Source: an uncultured Verrucomicrobiota bacterium (lineage in GTDB: Bacteria; Verrucomicrobiota; Kiritimatiellia; CAIVKH01). Taken from it: 50,358 nucleotides of DNA. Shown here piece after piece: positions 15,682 through 25,264 of the stretch (positions within the stretch are counted from its first letter, which is position 1; every line of letters begins with the position of its first letter). The notes under the pieces are model-generated. The model had not been told where the DNA came from, made no database searches, and saw only the letters and a list, made by a program, of their open reading frames with translations. The translations under genes were made by a program, and so were the position numbers. Location of the stretch: the NCBI GenBank assembly GCA_937873455.1, contig CALMYG010000057.1, positions 1 through 50,358 on the forward strand, given 5' to 3'.

Positions 15682-18600
15682 ATGAATTCTATGTCCCTCA
15701 GGGCCGCCTTGGCCTTTACCATACTGGTTACTGTATCGGCTTCGGCCATCATCATCGGTCCCGGCCCCGCTATCGGTACCGACAAACGCGGCGTCACCTG
15801 GTTTCAGGAGTTTCAAGACTGGACCTTCAACGACCTCCGCGCCCTCGACCCGAACGACGACCAGTACAAGTTCAACAACTACGCCGACACCGGACGCGAT
15901 ATCGTCGCCTTTTATTCCCACGACGACGGAACCAACCTCTATTTCCGCATCGATTTCTTTGAGCTAGGATTTGGCTGGGAGGGCGGTCCGCAAAACCAGG
16001 TGGATATCTATTTGGGCATCGATTGTGCCCCCGGTGGACAATCGTGGTTTCCCAATTTGACCGAATTTCAGACCGACCATCCCTGGGAAGCCTGCGTGGC
16101 CGTTTATGACAGCGCAAATGGCGGGGTATATGCCACGGACTGGTCGTTACACCCATCCGCCTACCTCGGCAGTTACTGGCGATCAGATCTGGACGCCGTG
16201 GAATTCGGAATCAAACGTCAATTTCTGATTGATCGTGGATGGAATGGCAATCCTGCCAGCCTGAACTTCGTACCCGTAACCACCCGCGATTTCACCGATG
16301 GCGCCGGCAACATTCCTGGCCGCGCCGATGTCGTCGATCACTTCGGCACCCTGGTGCCCAATACCGGTGATGGCAACGGCATGCTCTACGGCGCCATCCG
16401 CGGCGACTCCTCCACCAGCCGCGCGAAGTACGCGGTCATCGCCCACGCCAACCAGTCGGTCGCCCCGCGCGGCGGAACCCAAGGCCACATCTACACCGAT
16501 CGTGGCGATGTCAACCTGCACCCCGGCTTCATCCGCCTGCTCGATTCGGCGGAAATGTTCAACACCCCCATCAACCTTCACATCAGCGGCACGCTGATGA
16601 TGTCCTTCCTCTGGGCCGCCCAGAATCCCGCCGAACCCGGCTACCCCGCCCGCGACGGGCCGACCTTCATGAAACGCTGCAAGGATTTCGTCACCACCGG
16701 CCCCGGCTCGCTCATTGGCGGCGTCCTCGCCGAACACATCATGCCCTACTTTGAGGGCGACGTGAACCGCAAGAGCATCGAGCAGAACAGCGAACTCATC
16801 CAACATTACTTCGGCCTCTCCGAGCAGGACATGAAAGTCATGCACGTGCCCGAGCGGGTCATTCGCTCCCAGACCAATCACCCTCATGTCTCCGCCGCCG
16901 GGCCGCTTAACGGGAAGACCTTCGAAGACATCGAACAGAGCGGATTTATCGCCACCTACCTTGACGAAGTCACCCACCTGCACTGGTGGTATTATCCCAA
17001 CGAACAGAACAATCCCGGATGGGATGACAACAACTGCGGGCGCTGGGCCGGCGGCCAGGGCAACGACGAGGAGCCCTACCACCACAAAATCCATAAGATC
17101 AACGGCGTCTACACCTTCATGATCAACGACCGCGAAGACCAAGCCAAATTCGGCAACGACGACGGCGGCATGATGCTCGACACCCGCTACAGCCTGCTCG
17201 CAAAAGCCATGCACCCCGACTCCTCCCAGATCACCATCGTTTTCGACGACTGGGAAGCCCTCGCCGGCAACTCCTTCGCCTCCCCCCTGCCCAACAACAA
17301 CGCCGACCAGTTCCACAACACCCTCCGCTGGGCCGCCAACAAACCCTGGATCGAGATCAAAAATCTCAACGATGTCATGGAGTGGGCGCTCAACGATCCG
17401 ACCTGGGTGATCGATCAAGGGTATAAATACGACAAGTCCTCTCAGACCTACGAATGGCTCAAGCGGGCCAGCGAACATACCTACGACAACTGGTATTACG
17501 GCTCCGACCTTGAGGAGAGCTTCTTTGACCGCATTCCCAAGGTGCATAACAACTGGTCGCCCGCCGGAATGAAGAAGTACGGCGACATGAACACTCCCGG
17601 CACCCTGATTCGCGACTCGTGGGACACCATCCAGGCCATCTCCTCGCCGTACCTCAAGAAAATATCCGAGTGGTCCTACAGCGCCATGATCTACGAAACC
17701 GCCTGGCACGACGAAGATGCCAACCCCGACCAGTACCAGTCGCGCAATTACCAGCAAACCTTCAACCGCGGCATCGCCCAGGGCAATTGCTCCGAATCCT
17801 ACGAAGACACCACCTGGGATCCCATCTCGGGGTGGGCCCTGCGCCTCCACGCCCATGTTCGCGATATGGGCGTCATGAAGGCCGCCTCGGACTGGGTGCA
17901 GAACATCAAGAACGGAACCCAGGGGCCGCAAACCACGGTCTATGCCGCCGACATCGACGACGACACCCTCGACGAATATGTGCTCTGCAACGACAAAGTC
18001 TTCCTCGCCATTGAGCGCTGGGGCGCGCGCGTCATCAAAGCCTTCGTGTACGACCCGAACCTGAACGGCGGCGACGCCCGCATGGTCGTCGGCGTACCCA
18101 TCAGCAACCCGCCCGAAGAGTCCGAAAACGAAGGCCCCGACAACAACCGCACCTCGGTCTTCAAGGACCACTGGAGCACCGGACAAAGCTCCAATGGCTA
18201 CATCGACATGGATTACGCCCATCCCGTGGCGCCGACGGCCGGGCCCGACTCATGGACCTTCCGCTCCGCCGACGGACGCATCCGCAAAACCATCCGCCTG
18301 CCATCCGGGCGCGATATCGCCAAGGCCTATTACAGCGTCTCCAACAGCGTCGGCACCCTCTACGTCCGCAACGGGCTCGGCCCCAACCAGCTTGACATCA
18401 TGTTCAACGGAACCAACAACCTTCAGCGTCGCGCCGACGCGTCGTATCGCGGCTTGAAAAATACCCAGGGCGGCGAGGCCTACCTCGTGCGCGGCGGAAC
18501 CAACACCCTGCTCAACACCGGAACCATCGCCAGCTCCGGATGGGATAACCGCGAACTGCCCATGATCGAGATTTTCGAGGCGTACAATGCCGGCAGCGCC

Positions 18601-19143
18601 ACCAACTTCGCCATGGCCGTCGCCTTCAGCGAAACGTCCGCCTGGGACGCCGACGGCGATGGTCTCGCCAACACCAACGAATTCCTCGTCGGCACCGACG
18701 CCTTTAATCCCGATTCCGACGGCGATGGCATTCCGGACGGGTATGAAGTTGCACGCGGGCTGAACCCGCTCAATCCTGCCGACGCCCTCCTTGATCCCGA
18801 CAACGACGGCATGACCACCTGGCAGGAATATATCGCCGGCACCCTGCACAACAATCCCACCTCCGTCTTCACCATTGCGTATCGTCCCGGCAGCGGGGAA
18901 AAACCCGTGATCGACCATCTCGCCCAAAGCGGACGGCTCTATCAGATTTATTTCGCCGACCAGCTCGCCGGCGCCGCCTGGGACTGGAAGGCCTTCGGCA
19001 ACACCAACATGCCGGTCGGCCGGTACCTCCACGCCGGCGCAACCGCCTGGCACTCCTTCACCGACGACTACAGCGTCGCCACCAGCGGACACGCCCCGAC
19101 CAACAACCTGCGGGCATATTCCATCAAGGTGTCCTTGCCGTAA
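15682..19143 (+). CDS. secreted GH57-like glycosidase with TSP3 repeats
   Basis: The start at 15682 has GGAG eight bases upstream and gives a normal signal peptide (hydrophobic core AALAFTILVTV, cleavage after SASA). The 1,153-aa product has a DOMON/glucodextranase-like N-terminal domain (about 25-230) and then a GH57-like catalytic region. Family landmarks appear in order: HANQS in place of HQP, LHISGTL, GGVLAEHIMPYF, the candidate nucleophile Glu391 in VPERV, and the candidate acid Asp523 in FDDWEALAG. A beta-rich part follows, then two to three TSP3-type DxDxDG repeats (about 988-1060) and a short C-terminal module. GH57 enzymes act on alpha-glucans (amylase, pullulanase, glucanotransferase, branching). 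It is paralogous to the second half of the 2,795-aa protein. Exact activity is unknown. Confidence 0.75.
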   Translation: MNSMSLRAALAFTILVTVSASAIIIGPGPAIGTDKRGVTWFQEFQDWTFNDLRALDPNDDQYKFNNYADTGRDIVAFYSHDDGTNLYFRIDFFELGFGWEGGPQNQVDIYLGIDCAPGGQSWFPNLTEFQTDHPWEACVAVYDSANGGVYATDWSLHPSAYLGSYWRSDLDAVEFGIKRQFLIDRGWNGNPASLNFVPVTTRDFTDGAGNIPGRADVVDHFGTLVPNTGDGNGMLYGAIRGDSSTSRAKYAVIAHANQSVAPRGGTQGHIYTDRGDVNLHPGFIRLLDSAEMFNTPINLHISGTLMMSFLWAAQNPAEPGYPARDGPTFMKRCKDFVTTGPGSLIGGVLAEHIMPYFEGDVNRKSIEQNSELIQHYFGLSEQDMKVMHVPERVIRSQTNHPHVSAAGPLNGKTFEDIEQSGFIATYLDEVTHLHWWYYPNEQNNPGWDDNNCGRWAGGQGNDEEPYHHKIHKINGVYTFMINDREDQAKFGNDDGGMMLDTRYSLLAKAMHPDSSQITIVFDDWEALAGNSFASPLPNNNADQFHNTLRWAANKPWIEIKNLNDVMEWALNDPTWVIDQGYKYDKSSQTYEWLKRASEHTYDNWYYGSDLEESFFDRIPKVHNNWSPAGMKKYGDMNTPGTLIRDSWDTIQAISSPYLKKISEWSYSAMIYETAWHDEDANPDQYQSRNYQQTFNRGIAQGNCSESYEDTTWDPISGWALRLHAHVRDMGVMKAASDWVQNIKNGTQGPQTTVYAADIDDDTLDEYVLCNDKVFLAIERWGARVIKAFVYDPNLNGGDARMVVGVPISNPPEESENEGPDNNRTSVFKDHWSTGQSSNGYIDMDYAHPVAPTAGPDSWTFRSADGRIRKTIRLPSGRDIAKAYYSVSNSVGTLYVRNGLGPNQLDIMFNGTNNLQRRADASYRGLKNTQGGEAYLVRGGTNTLLNTGTIASSGWDNRELPMIEIFEAYNAGSATNFAMAVAFSETSAWDADGDGLANTNEFLVGTDAFNPDSDGDGIPDGYEVARGLNPLNPADALLDPDNDGMTTWQEYIAGTLHNNPTSVFTIAYRPGSGEKPVIDHLAQSGRLYQIYFADQLAGAAWDWKAFGNTNMPVGRYLHAGATAWHSFTDDYSVATSGHAPTNNLRAYSIKVSLP

Positions 19144-19166
19144 CCGTGCGGGTGCGCGGTTGCCGG

Positions 19167-19802
19167 TCACCCCATCGCGGACGAGGGCTTTTTCGCATCC
19201 GCCAACGCAGCAGCCAACAACTGGCGCACCGCCCAGGCGCCGGTTTTTCCGGCTTCCTTGGGGGTTAAGCCGCAAACGTCGCGGAAAACCACAAAGGCTT
19301 CGATGGAGGTCAAGGCGCTCAGCGCATGGACCAGTCGCTTACGGGGCGCCGGCGCCAACCGGTCTTTTAACGGCTCCAACGCTTCTTCGTATGCGGCGAC
19401 CCGACGGGCCTGTCGCGGAGAGACCGGGCGGTCCTTCCCGGTCGAAAGCCCCTGCTCCAAAGCCGCCCGTAGAAAGTTCCGAAAATACCCCTCACGCCCG
19501 GCGACCAGATCATGAAAATACGCCTGAACACAAGCGGCACGCTCGACGGGATCCTTGCCCGCACCCTTCAATATGTGCGCCTCGTCGGCGGTTAACGCAT
19601 CCAGGGGCGCCTCCAGGAGAAGCTGGTTCACATTGGTGAAGTAGCGGTAAATAGTCGCGCGTGAAACCCGCGCCTCCTCCGCCACCTCCTCCAAACCCGG
19701 CGATCGCCCGGATGACAATAACCGCTGCGCGGCCAGAAGGATTTCCTTGCGCGTGCGCCACTTTTGATTTTCCCGACCCGGCTTTACTTTTTTATTTGAC
19801 AT
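19167..19802 (-). CDS. TetR-family transcriptional regulator
   Basis: The 211-aa protein has a TetR-type helix-turn-helix at about residues 20-65: TRKEILLAAQRLL, then LEEVAEEARVSRATIYRYF. A helical ligand-binding domain makes up the rest. The ATG at 19802 is preferred over an in-frame start nine bases upstream. It is divergent from the cupin gene, and the 59 bases between them hold a palindrome of the size that TetR proteins bind, so it probably represses itself and the cupin gene. The inducer is unknown. The 3' end is convergent with the GH57-like gene, 23 bases away. Confidence 0.9.
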   Translation of the reverse strand: MSNKKVKPGRENQKWRTRKEILLAAQRLLSSGRSPGLEEVAEEARVSRATIYRYFTNVNQLLLEAPLDALTADEAHILKGAGKDPVERAACVQAYFHDLVAGREGYFRNFLRAALEQGLSTGKDRPVSPRQARRVAAYEEALEPLKDRLAPAPRKRLVHALSALTSIEAFVVFRDVCGLTPKEAGKTGAWAVRQLLAAALADAKKPSSAMG

Positions 19803-19812
19803 GAGTATCACT

Positions 19813-19830
19813 ATAAGACATTTGTCTCAT
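19813..19830. promoter_or_regulatory. candidate TetR operator
   Basis: ATAAGACATTTGTCTCAT is an 18-base near-perfect palindrome: the AGACA and TGTCT arms surround TT, with matching AT ends and one mismatched pair. It sits in the middle of the 59-base divergent region between the TetR gene and the cupin gene, the usual place for a TetR operator. Binding is inferred. Confidence 0.6.
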
Positions 19831-19861
19831 AAAGCAACCACAAAAAACAAAAGGAGTCGAT

Positions 19862-20317
19862 ATGGCAACGCAAGCAGCAAAGTGGGTTCTGGGTCATCGG
19901 GCCGCCCTGGTGGAAACACAGGATCGATATGGCATGGTCTATATTCGCACGCCGCCCCACACGCCCGGCCCTCCGCCCCATTATCACGAAGACGCGACGG
20001 AGTTGTTTCTCGTCATTCGCGGCGAACTGAACGTCGTCTGCGATGGTCACGTCGTTACGCTGGGACCCGGTCAAAGTTATGTGGCGCCCAAAGGTTCCGT
20101 TCACACCTTCGCAAACAACGGCGATACGGAGGCGGAATGGGTCACCTCCTACGCCCCGGATGGATTCCAGACGTTTTTTGCCGATTTTGGCATCGACGCG
20201 ACGGAATCGGGGGCGCGGGAACGTTCGGTTGCCCCGGACCTCCTGCGTCGCGTCGGCGCGGAATGCGGTAACTACGGCATGATTTTGGCGGAAATGCCGC
20301 AACCGGGCTCCGCCTGA
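19862..20317 (+). CDS. single-domain cupin protein
   Basis: The 151-aa protein is one cupin barrel. Motif 1 is PPPHYHEDATELFLVIRGEL and motif 2 is YVAPKGSVHTFANN, giving the metal-binding set His40, His42, Glu47 and His81. Such small cupins include dioxygenases, isomerases and quercetinase-like enzymes, as well as binding proteins, so the reaction cannot be named. AAGGAG lies 5 bases ahead of the ATG. The divergent TetR regulator and shared palindrome suggest it is induced by a small molecule, perhaps its substrate. Confidence 0.88.
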   Translation: MATQAAKWVLGHRAALVETQDRYGMVYIRTPPHTPGPPPHYHEDATELFLVIRGELNVVCDGHVVTLGPGQSYVAPKGSVHTFANNGDTEAEWVTSYAPDGFQTFFADFGIDATESGARERSVAPDLLRRVGAECGNYGMILAEMPQPGSA

Positions 20318-20369
20318 CCTTCAAGCGGCGTCACCGCACAAACAGGATAAGTCCCGCGTTTCCCATAAC

Positions 20370-20423
20370 TTCCAAGGTTTGGAACTTTCGGAAGGTCCGA
20401 CTTCCAAACTTTGGAAGTTTTTT
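20370..20423. terminator. palindromic terminator with TTCCAA/TTGGAA repeats
   Basis: Three consecutive palindromes occur: TTCCAA-GGT-TTGGAA (20370-20384), TCGGA-AGG-TCCGA, and CTTCCAAA-C-TTTGGAAG (20401-20417), the last followed by T6 (20418-20423). It lies between the cupin stop and the convergent polysaccharide gene and can serve both. A very similar palindrome ends the last gene of the window. Confidence 0.7.
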
Positions 20424-20453
20424 AATCGTCACGCAACAAAACCGACCGGATGA

Positions 20454-22376
20454 TCATGGAGCATTCGCGTTTTCGGGGGTCGGCTGGGCGGTCAGGCGTC
20501 GTCGTAGGATCTGAATGTTGCGCTCGGCCAGTGTGGTGGGCTCGACCACCATGGATTGCTGGAAAACCGCCAATGCTTCCTCGAGTTGTCCCATGTCGCG
20601 CAGTTGCTGGCCGAGGGCGTTCAGGTAAAAGGAGTGGCGGGGAATGCGTTCGACGGTTTTCCGGCGCATGGCCAGCGCAGCTTCGTCGTCACCCCGCATC
20701 TTGTAGAGCCCGCCCAATCCAAACCATACCCCCGGCTCCCACGGGTTGAGTTGGCCGGCGATTTCATAATGACGGATCGCCTCGTCGATCCATGGCTCAC
20801 GGACTTCCGGATTGCGCATCCAGAAGCTGCGGGTCCGCAAGGCGTGGGCATAGGCGAGGTGCGCCCGCCAATTACCCGGCGCCACCGCATAGGCCCGGGC
20901 GAACTGTCCCTGGGCATTTTCCCAACGCGAAGCCAGCAAATGACTTTCTCCGTCGAGTTCATAAAAATACGAGATGGTTTTGCGGCCATAGACCAGAAGT
21001 CCGAAAGCCAGCAGCGCAATCAGGACCGCGCCCCAGGCGCGGGCGGACACGACCCCGCGGAAAGATACCGTGCGGTCCACCTCCGGGTCATAAGTTGCGG
21101 CGACAGCGGCGGCGATCAGGAACACCATCACATGAACGTTGGCGAAGATATGAAGGTTGAAGTCAAACAGGGTATGTGCGGCAACGCCGGCCAACATGGC
21201 CAGCATCCCGGCCATCATTGGAGTGTTCCGGTCATCCTGGTCCCGCCGCATCATACGCATCATGCGAACCGTCACCGCCAACATCATCAACAGCCCCAGC
21301 CCCAACCCGATCACCCCGATATCCGACCAGAAGTGAAGGTAATCGTTATGGGCAAACTCCGGATCATGGATCATGGGCAGCTTGTCTCGGAAATGCGCAT
21401 ACATATAGCGGTAGCTGCCCAGCCCGTTGCCGATGATCGGCGACCGCTCGATCATGGTGATGGTGTCCTGCCAAAGGGGTATGCGGATGTCGCCTTGAAT
21501 GGCTTGCGCCACCCGCTTTTGAACCTGGGGCGACATTTTCCACACCACCACACCAGCCGTGCCCACCAGCAACGGCGCCAGCAAGGCCACCATCAATACG
21601 CGTTTAATCCCTTTTCGTGTCGCCATCAGGACGGCAAAAACGACCAGGCTGACCATCAGGCTGATCCATCCGCTGCGTGACAACGTGAGAAAGAGCGGGT
21701 ACAGGCAAATCAAGGCGGTATAGCCGGCGAACAACTTCAAGGCCACGCCCGCCCCGGGGCTGAAGAGCAGGCCCAAGGCCACGGGTATGGCCATGGCCAG
21801 GAGATTGGCAAAGTGGTTCGGGCAAATGTACGCCCCGCTCGCCCGCATGCCGTAATCGTCCGGACGCACCGTCAAGACGACCATGTTGGTTCCCTGGGCG
21901 TGCTGAATCATGGCATACCAGGCCATGCCGCTGATCGATAAAAAGACCAGCGCCAACGACCAACGCCACCGGTCATTTACGCGGAGGACATTCACCCACA
22001 GGAAATACGCCACCACATAACTTACGTACCGGAACATTTCCTGTCCGGCCTCGTAAGAAATTTCGGCAAAGGGACGAATCACCACGAGGTAAGTCAGAAA
22101 AACCACACCGACCGCGCCCCCGGCCGGTATGACCCACGTGCTCCGGTAATTGGAAAGGAAAAAACGCGACACCCCCACGATGCCCAGCGCCATGACGGCG
22201 AGAATGACCGGTGCGCTAATCCACATGCGGTTACCGCCAAGCACCCACATGACGCCGGCCGCAACCAACAACAAGAGAATCAGGACGACATAATCCAGGG
22301 CCAGCAACGAACCGGGAAGCGAAGACTTGCGCCGACGGCGGCGGGTATCCGAACCTCCTGGAATAGCCCCCCGCAT
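20454..22376 (-). CDS. O-antigen ligase/polymerase-like membrane protein with C-terminal TPRs
   Basis: The 640-aa product begins with a basic cytoplasmic stretch (RRRRR) and has about 12 hydrophobic helices. The Wzy/WaaL-type signature appears as GNGLGSYRYMY (near residue 319) and PEFAHNDYLHFWSDIG (near 345), with the conserved histidine of O-antigen ligases. The last 150 residues are tetratricopeptide-like helical repeats, including a clear one around LEEALAVFQQSMVVEP. Such proteins polymerise or ligate undecaprenyl-linked glycans on the periplasmic side. It starts 10 bases after the Wza-like gene and is the last gene of the exopolysaccharide operon, so it probably polymerises the exported polymer. 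Confidence 0.85.
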   Translation of the reverse strand: MRGAIPGGSDTRRRRRKSSLPGSLLALDYVVLILLLLVAAGVMWVLGGNRMWISAPVILAVMALGIVGVSRFFLSNYRSTWVIPAGGAVGVVFLTYLVVIRPFAEISYEAGQEMFRYVSYVVAYFLWVNVLRVNDRWRWSLALVFLSISGMAWYAMIQHAQGTNMVVLTVRPDDYGMRASGAYICPNHFANLLAMAIPVALGLLFSPGAGVALKLFAGYTALICLYPLFLTLSRSGWISLMVSLVVFAVLMATRKGIKRVLMVALLAPLLVGTAGVVVWKMSPQVQKRVAQAIQGDIRIPLWQDTITMIERSPIIGNGLGSYRYMYAHFRDKLPMIHDPEFAHNDYLHFWSDIGVIGLGLGLLMMLAVTVRMMRMMRRDQDDRNTPMMAGMLAMLAGVAAHTLFDFNLHIFANVHVMVFLIAAAVAATYDPEVDRTVSFRGVVSARAWGAVLIALLAFGLLVYGRKTISYFYELDGESHLLASRWENAQGQFARAYAVAPGNWRAHLAYAHALRTRSFWMRNPEVREPWIDEAIRHYEIAGQLNPWEPGVWFGLGGLYKMRGDDEAALAMRRKTVERIPRHSFYLNALGQQLRDMGQLEEALAVFQQSMVVEPTTLAERNIQILRRRLTAQPTPENANAP

Positions 22377-22386
22377 GGCCGTGGTT

Positions 22387-23085
22387 TTAGAACAACGATC
22401 GCTCGACCACAATCACATCGCCGCTCTCCAGGCGTATGTCCAGATCGGGATTGCGTTCGATCTGGCGCACATTCACGGTCTGGGTGGTGCCGCCACGGAT
22501 GAGTTTGACGTTGCGCTGATTGGCAAATTCCGTGTAGCCACCCGCGGCGGCAATCGCCTGCATCAAGGTCAAACCGCCGGCCAGCGGAAAGCGACCGGGT
22601 GAACGCACTTCGCCCCGGATAAAGAACAACCGTTGCGGCATCACGACATTGACGGTAATGGTGCGGTAAAAGCCGCCGTCGATATACAGGGAGCGAATTT
22701 CGGACTCCAACTGCGAGGTTGATTTGCCGACGGCGGGAATGTCGCCGATGTGGGGTATGGTCACATTGCCTTCTTCATCCACGACGTCTTCAACGGTCTC
22801 ATCCCGCGGATAAATTCCCCGCAAATGAATCAACACCGGATCGCCGACCTGAAGCCGGTAGATGGCGACCCCGGTTTCGCTGACGGCGGCGACATCGGCC
22901 GCTGGGGCCACGGCGGGCTGGGTCGCTTGTAACGATGACTCCGAAACAGTTCGGGTGGCTGACAAGGAAAGCGTGGGAAGGTCATCCACGAGAAATTCAC
23001 CCGTCGACGGCTTGGTGGCGCACCCGGTTAGTCCGACGGCGACCACCATGAGCATGAGCGCAAATAACATCCGGTCAAACATCAC
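22387..23085 (-). CDS. polysaccharide export lipoprotein (Wza-like)
   Basis: The 232-aa protein has a lipoprotein signal peptide ending in LTGC (Cys21 or so), which predicts lipid attachment and outer-membrane location. A Poly_export domain follows (YRLQVGDPVLIHLRG, EGNVTIPHIGDIPAVGKS) and then an SLBB-type domain (RLFFIRGEVRSPGRFPLAGG through a second beta-grasp to the C terminus). Wza-type proteins form the outer-membrane pore for exopolysaccharide. The start codon overlaps the stop of the kinase gene by four bases (ATGA), indicating translational coupling. The protein is shorter than E. coli Wza and lacks its C-terminal helix; the adjacent beta-barrel protein might supply the outer-membrane channel, as in Wss/Eps-type systems (inference). 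Confidence 0.92.
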   Translation of the reverse strand: MMFDRMLFALMLMVVAVGLTGCATKPSTGEFLVDDLPTLSLSATRTVSESSLQATQPAVAPAADVAAVSETGVAIYRLQVGDPVLIHLRGIYPRDETVEDVVDEEGNVTIPHIGDIPAVGKSTSQLESEIRSLYIDGGFYRTITVNVVMPQRLFFIRGEVRSPGRFPLAGGLTLMQAIAAAGGYTEFANQRNVKLIRGGTTQTVNVRQIERNPDLDIRLESGDVIVVERSLF

Positions 23086-25202
23086 AGGGCATCCTTGTTG
23101 GAAGTTTTGGCCGGGGTTCCGGCCACGGCTTTTTCTTCCGTGCCTTGACTGTCCTCGCTGTAATGATACGAGTGGTAGTAGTAGTAATAATCGTCCCGGA
23201 GAATGTTGATGTTGTTCAACACAACGCCCAGCGCTTTGGCGCCGGCATTCTCGAGCATACGCTTGGCCCGGGTGGACATGTTGCGGGGATATTTACGGTA
23301 CTGGACCACCAGCAACACGCCATCCATGCAACTGGAAATGATCGAAGCATCGCTGACTCCGACAATCGGCGGTGAATCCATGAAAACGAAGTCATACATC
23401 TGGCGCAACTCTTTCAGGATTGCGGTGAGGCGAACCGGCTCGAGAATGCCCACCGAGGTGCGCGGCAATTTTCCGCTGGGGAGGAAATCCAGGTTGGGAA
23501 TCTTGGTCGGCTTGATCGCCTCCTGAACGGTGGCTTCCTGCATCAAGACGTTGGTCAAACCGAAGCGGTTCGGAATGTTGACAAAGGTGTGTTGCACGGG
23601 CCGGCGCATGTCGGAATCGATCACCAACACCTTGTCGCCCATTTGCGCGCAAATGTAGGCGAGGTTGAACAAGGTGGTGGATTTGCCTTCGCCCACCCCG
23701 CCGCTGACCACGGCAAACACCCCGCCCCGCTTGTTTTCGTTGGCGAACATCATGTTGGTGCGCAGCACGCGGTACGACTCGGCGTGCGGGCTTTCCGGTC
23801 CTTCCTCGGCCAGCGAGCGAACTTTTTGAGGAATGATGCCGATTACCGGCATACCCAAATACTTCTCCACGTCGTCCACGGTCTTCACCGAGGTGTCGAG
23901 GTATTCGATGAAGTAGGCCAAGCCGACGCCCGCGCCCAGGCCGACCACGAGGCTCAAAATGATGTTCAACACCACGCGCGGACGAACCGGACGCTGCGGC
24001 AATTCGGCGCGGTCGACAATTTGCACCATGGTCCGCGGCAACTCCATTTCCACGCCCTTTTGCGTGAAACGCGCCCGCAGGGCATTCAGAATTTCCTGCT
24101 GGATCATCAGATTACGTTCGGCGCGCTCAAAGGGCAGGTACTTTTCGCGCTGCGCCTCGATATCGGTGCGTTGGACCTCGGACAATTCCTCGTCCAGCGC
24201 GCGGAACCGGGCAAGGGCGACCTCGTAATCGGCGCGTACGCCGGCTTTCAACCCGCTCAAGGCGGCCAGCAATTGTTGGCGCAGCTCATCCACCCCGGCT
24301 TGGGTCCGGCGTACTTCCGGATGATTCTCGGCCATTGTTTCCAGCATCAGCTTGAGCTGCACTTCGGCTTCGGCGAGCTGGCGGCGCAGGTTCAACAGCG
24401 CGGGGTCGTTCACCATGTAGGCGGAGGCGTTCATCAACGCCTCCCCTTCCAGCGCTTCCAGTTGATCAACTCGGGCCTTGCGGGTGAGCATATCGACCCG
24501 AGCGGAAATGCGATCCGCTTCCATCTGTTGCAGGCGAAGATTGTCCGCACGAATACCGCGGGTCAGGGTGATCACCCCGAGGTCGGAACGAATACGTTCG
24601 AGTTCTTCTTCCGCTTCGTTGACTTTTTGTTGCTGTTTGAGCAATTCGTTTTCCAGGGCTTGTACGCTGGATCGTATTTCCGAGCGCTTCAAGGACTGGC
24701 GGTAATCGCGGTAAACCTCCGCAATTTCATTGGCAATCTGCATGGCCTCTTCCGCGTCATCCCGGTAGACCTGAATTTCGATCAGGGTCGTATCCCGGTA
24801 TTGCGTGACGCGCACGCTTTTTTCGAGAATCTCCATGCAGATGTTGCGGGGAATCAGCCCGCCGCGGTTTTCATCACGGGCGCTCCAACGCTGTTGGAGA
24901 TTGAGCCGGTCCAGCACCTGGGAAAGAATGGCCCGGGATTGAATGACCTCAAACTCGGTGCGCAGGAAAAAGGGATTGTAGGCCTGGGTCAACTGACGAT
25001 CAAACACCTCGATATCCATGGCATCTTCACGCACGCGAATGGTGGTGCCGGCCATGAAAATCTTGGGCAGCATCAAGGTGTACAAGGTGCCCGAGAGGGT
25101 TACCAGAATGACCACCGCCATCACGATCTCTTTGCGAGACCGAATAACGCGCCAGTAGTCGAGGAAATGCAATCCGCCGTCTTGATTCTCTTCAGTTGCC
25201 AT
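23082..25202 (-). CDS. Wzc-type polysaccharide co-polymerase and tyrosine autokinase
   Basis: The 706-aa inner-membrane protein has a first transmembrane helix at about 26-44, a long coiled-coil periplasmic region, a GNVR-like segment before the second helix (about 410-435), and a cytoplasmic BY-kinase domain. That domain has Walker A GGVGEGKSTTLFN, Walker A' VLVIDSDMRRP and Walker B FVFMDSPP. A C-terminal tyrosine cluster (YYYYYHSYHY) is the expected autophosphorylation site. Wzc proteins control polymer length and export through cycles of tyrosine phosphorylation. The start at 25202 (MATEEN) gives the usual short N terminus; 25235 is an in-frame alternative, and neither has a good ribosome site. 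It is cotranscribed with the Wza-like gene. Confidence 0.93.
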   Translation of the reverse strand: MATEENQDGGLHFLDYWRVIRSRKEIVMAVVILVTLSGTLYTLMLPKIFMAGTTIRVREDAMDIEVFDRQLTQAYNPFFLRTEFEVIQSRAILSQVLDRLNLQQRWSARDENRGGLIPRNICMEILEKSVRVTQYRDTTLIEIQVYRDDAEEAMQIANEIAEVYRDYRQSLKRSEIRSSVQALENELLKQQQKVNEAEEELERIRSDLGVITLTRGIRADNLRLQQMEADRISARVDMLTRKARVDQLEALEGEALMNASAYMVNDPALLNLRRQLAEAEVQLKLMLETMAENHPEVRRTQAGVDELRQQLLAALSGLKAGVRADYEVALARFRALDEELSEVQRTDIEAQREKYLPFERAERNLMIQQEILNALRARFTQKGVEMELPRTMVQIVDRAELPQRPVRPRVVLNIILSLVVGLGAGVGLAYFIEYLDTSVKTVDDVEKYLGMPVIGIIPQKVRSLAEEGPESPHAESYRVLRTNMMFANENKRGGVFAVVSGGVGEGKSTTLFNLAYICAQMGDKVLVIDSDMRRPVQHTFVNIPNRFGLTNVLMQEATVQEAIKPTKIPNLDFLPSGKLPRTSVGILEPVRLTAILKELRQMYDFVFMDSPPIVGVSDASIISSCMDGVLLVVQYRKYPRNMSTRAKRMLENAGAKALGVVLNNINILRDDYYYYYHSYHYSEDSQGTEEKAVAGTPAKTSNKDAL

Positions 25203-25264
25203 AGGGGTCCGACAAATATCAAAAGTCCAGAGCATTGAGCCCTGGACCAGGTGGGCGAGCGGAC

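Noticed and set aside
16183..18222. Antisense open frame of 679 codons inside the GH57-like gene
   Set aside because: Gly/Val/Asp-rich shadow of the GC-rich coding strand, with no recognisable domain or ribosome site.
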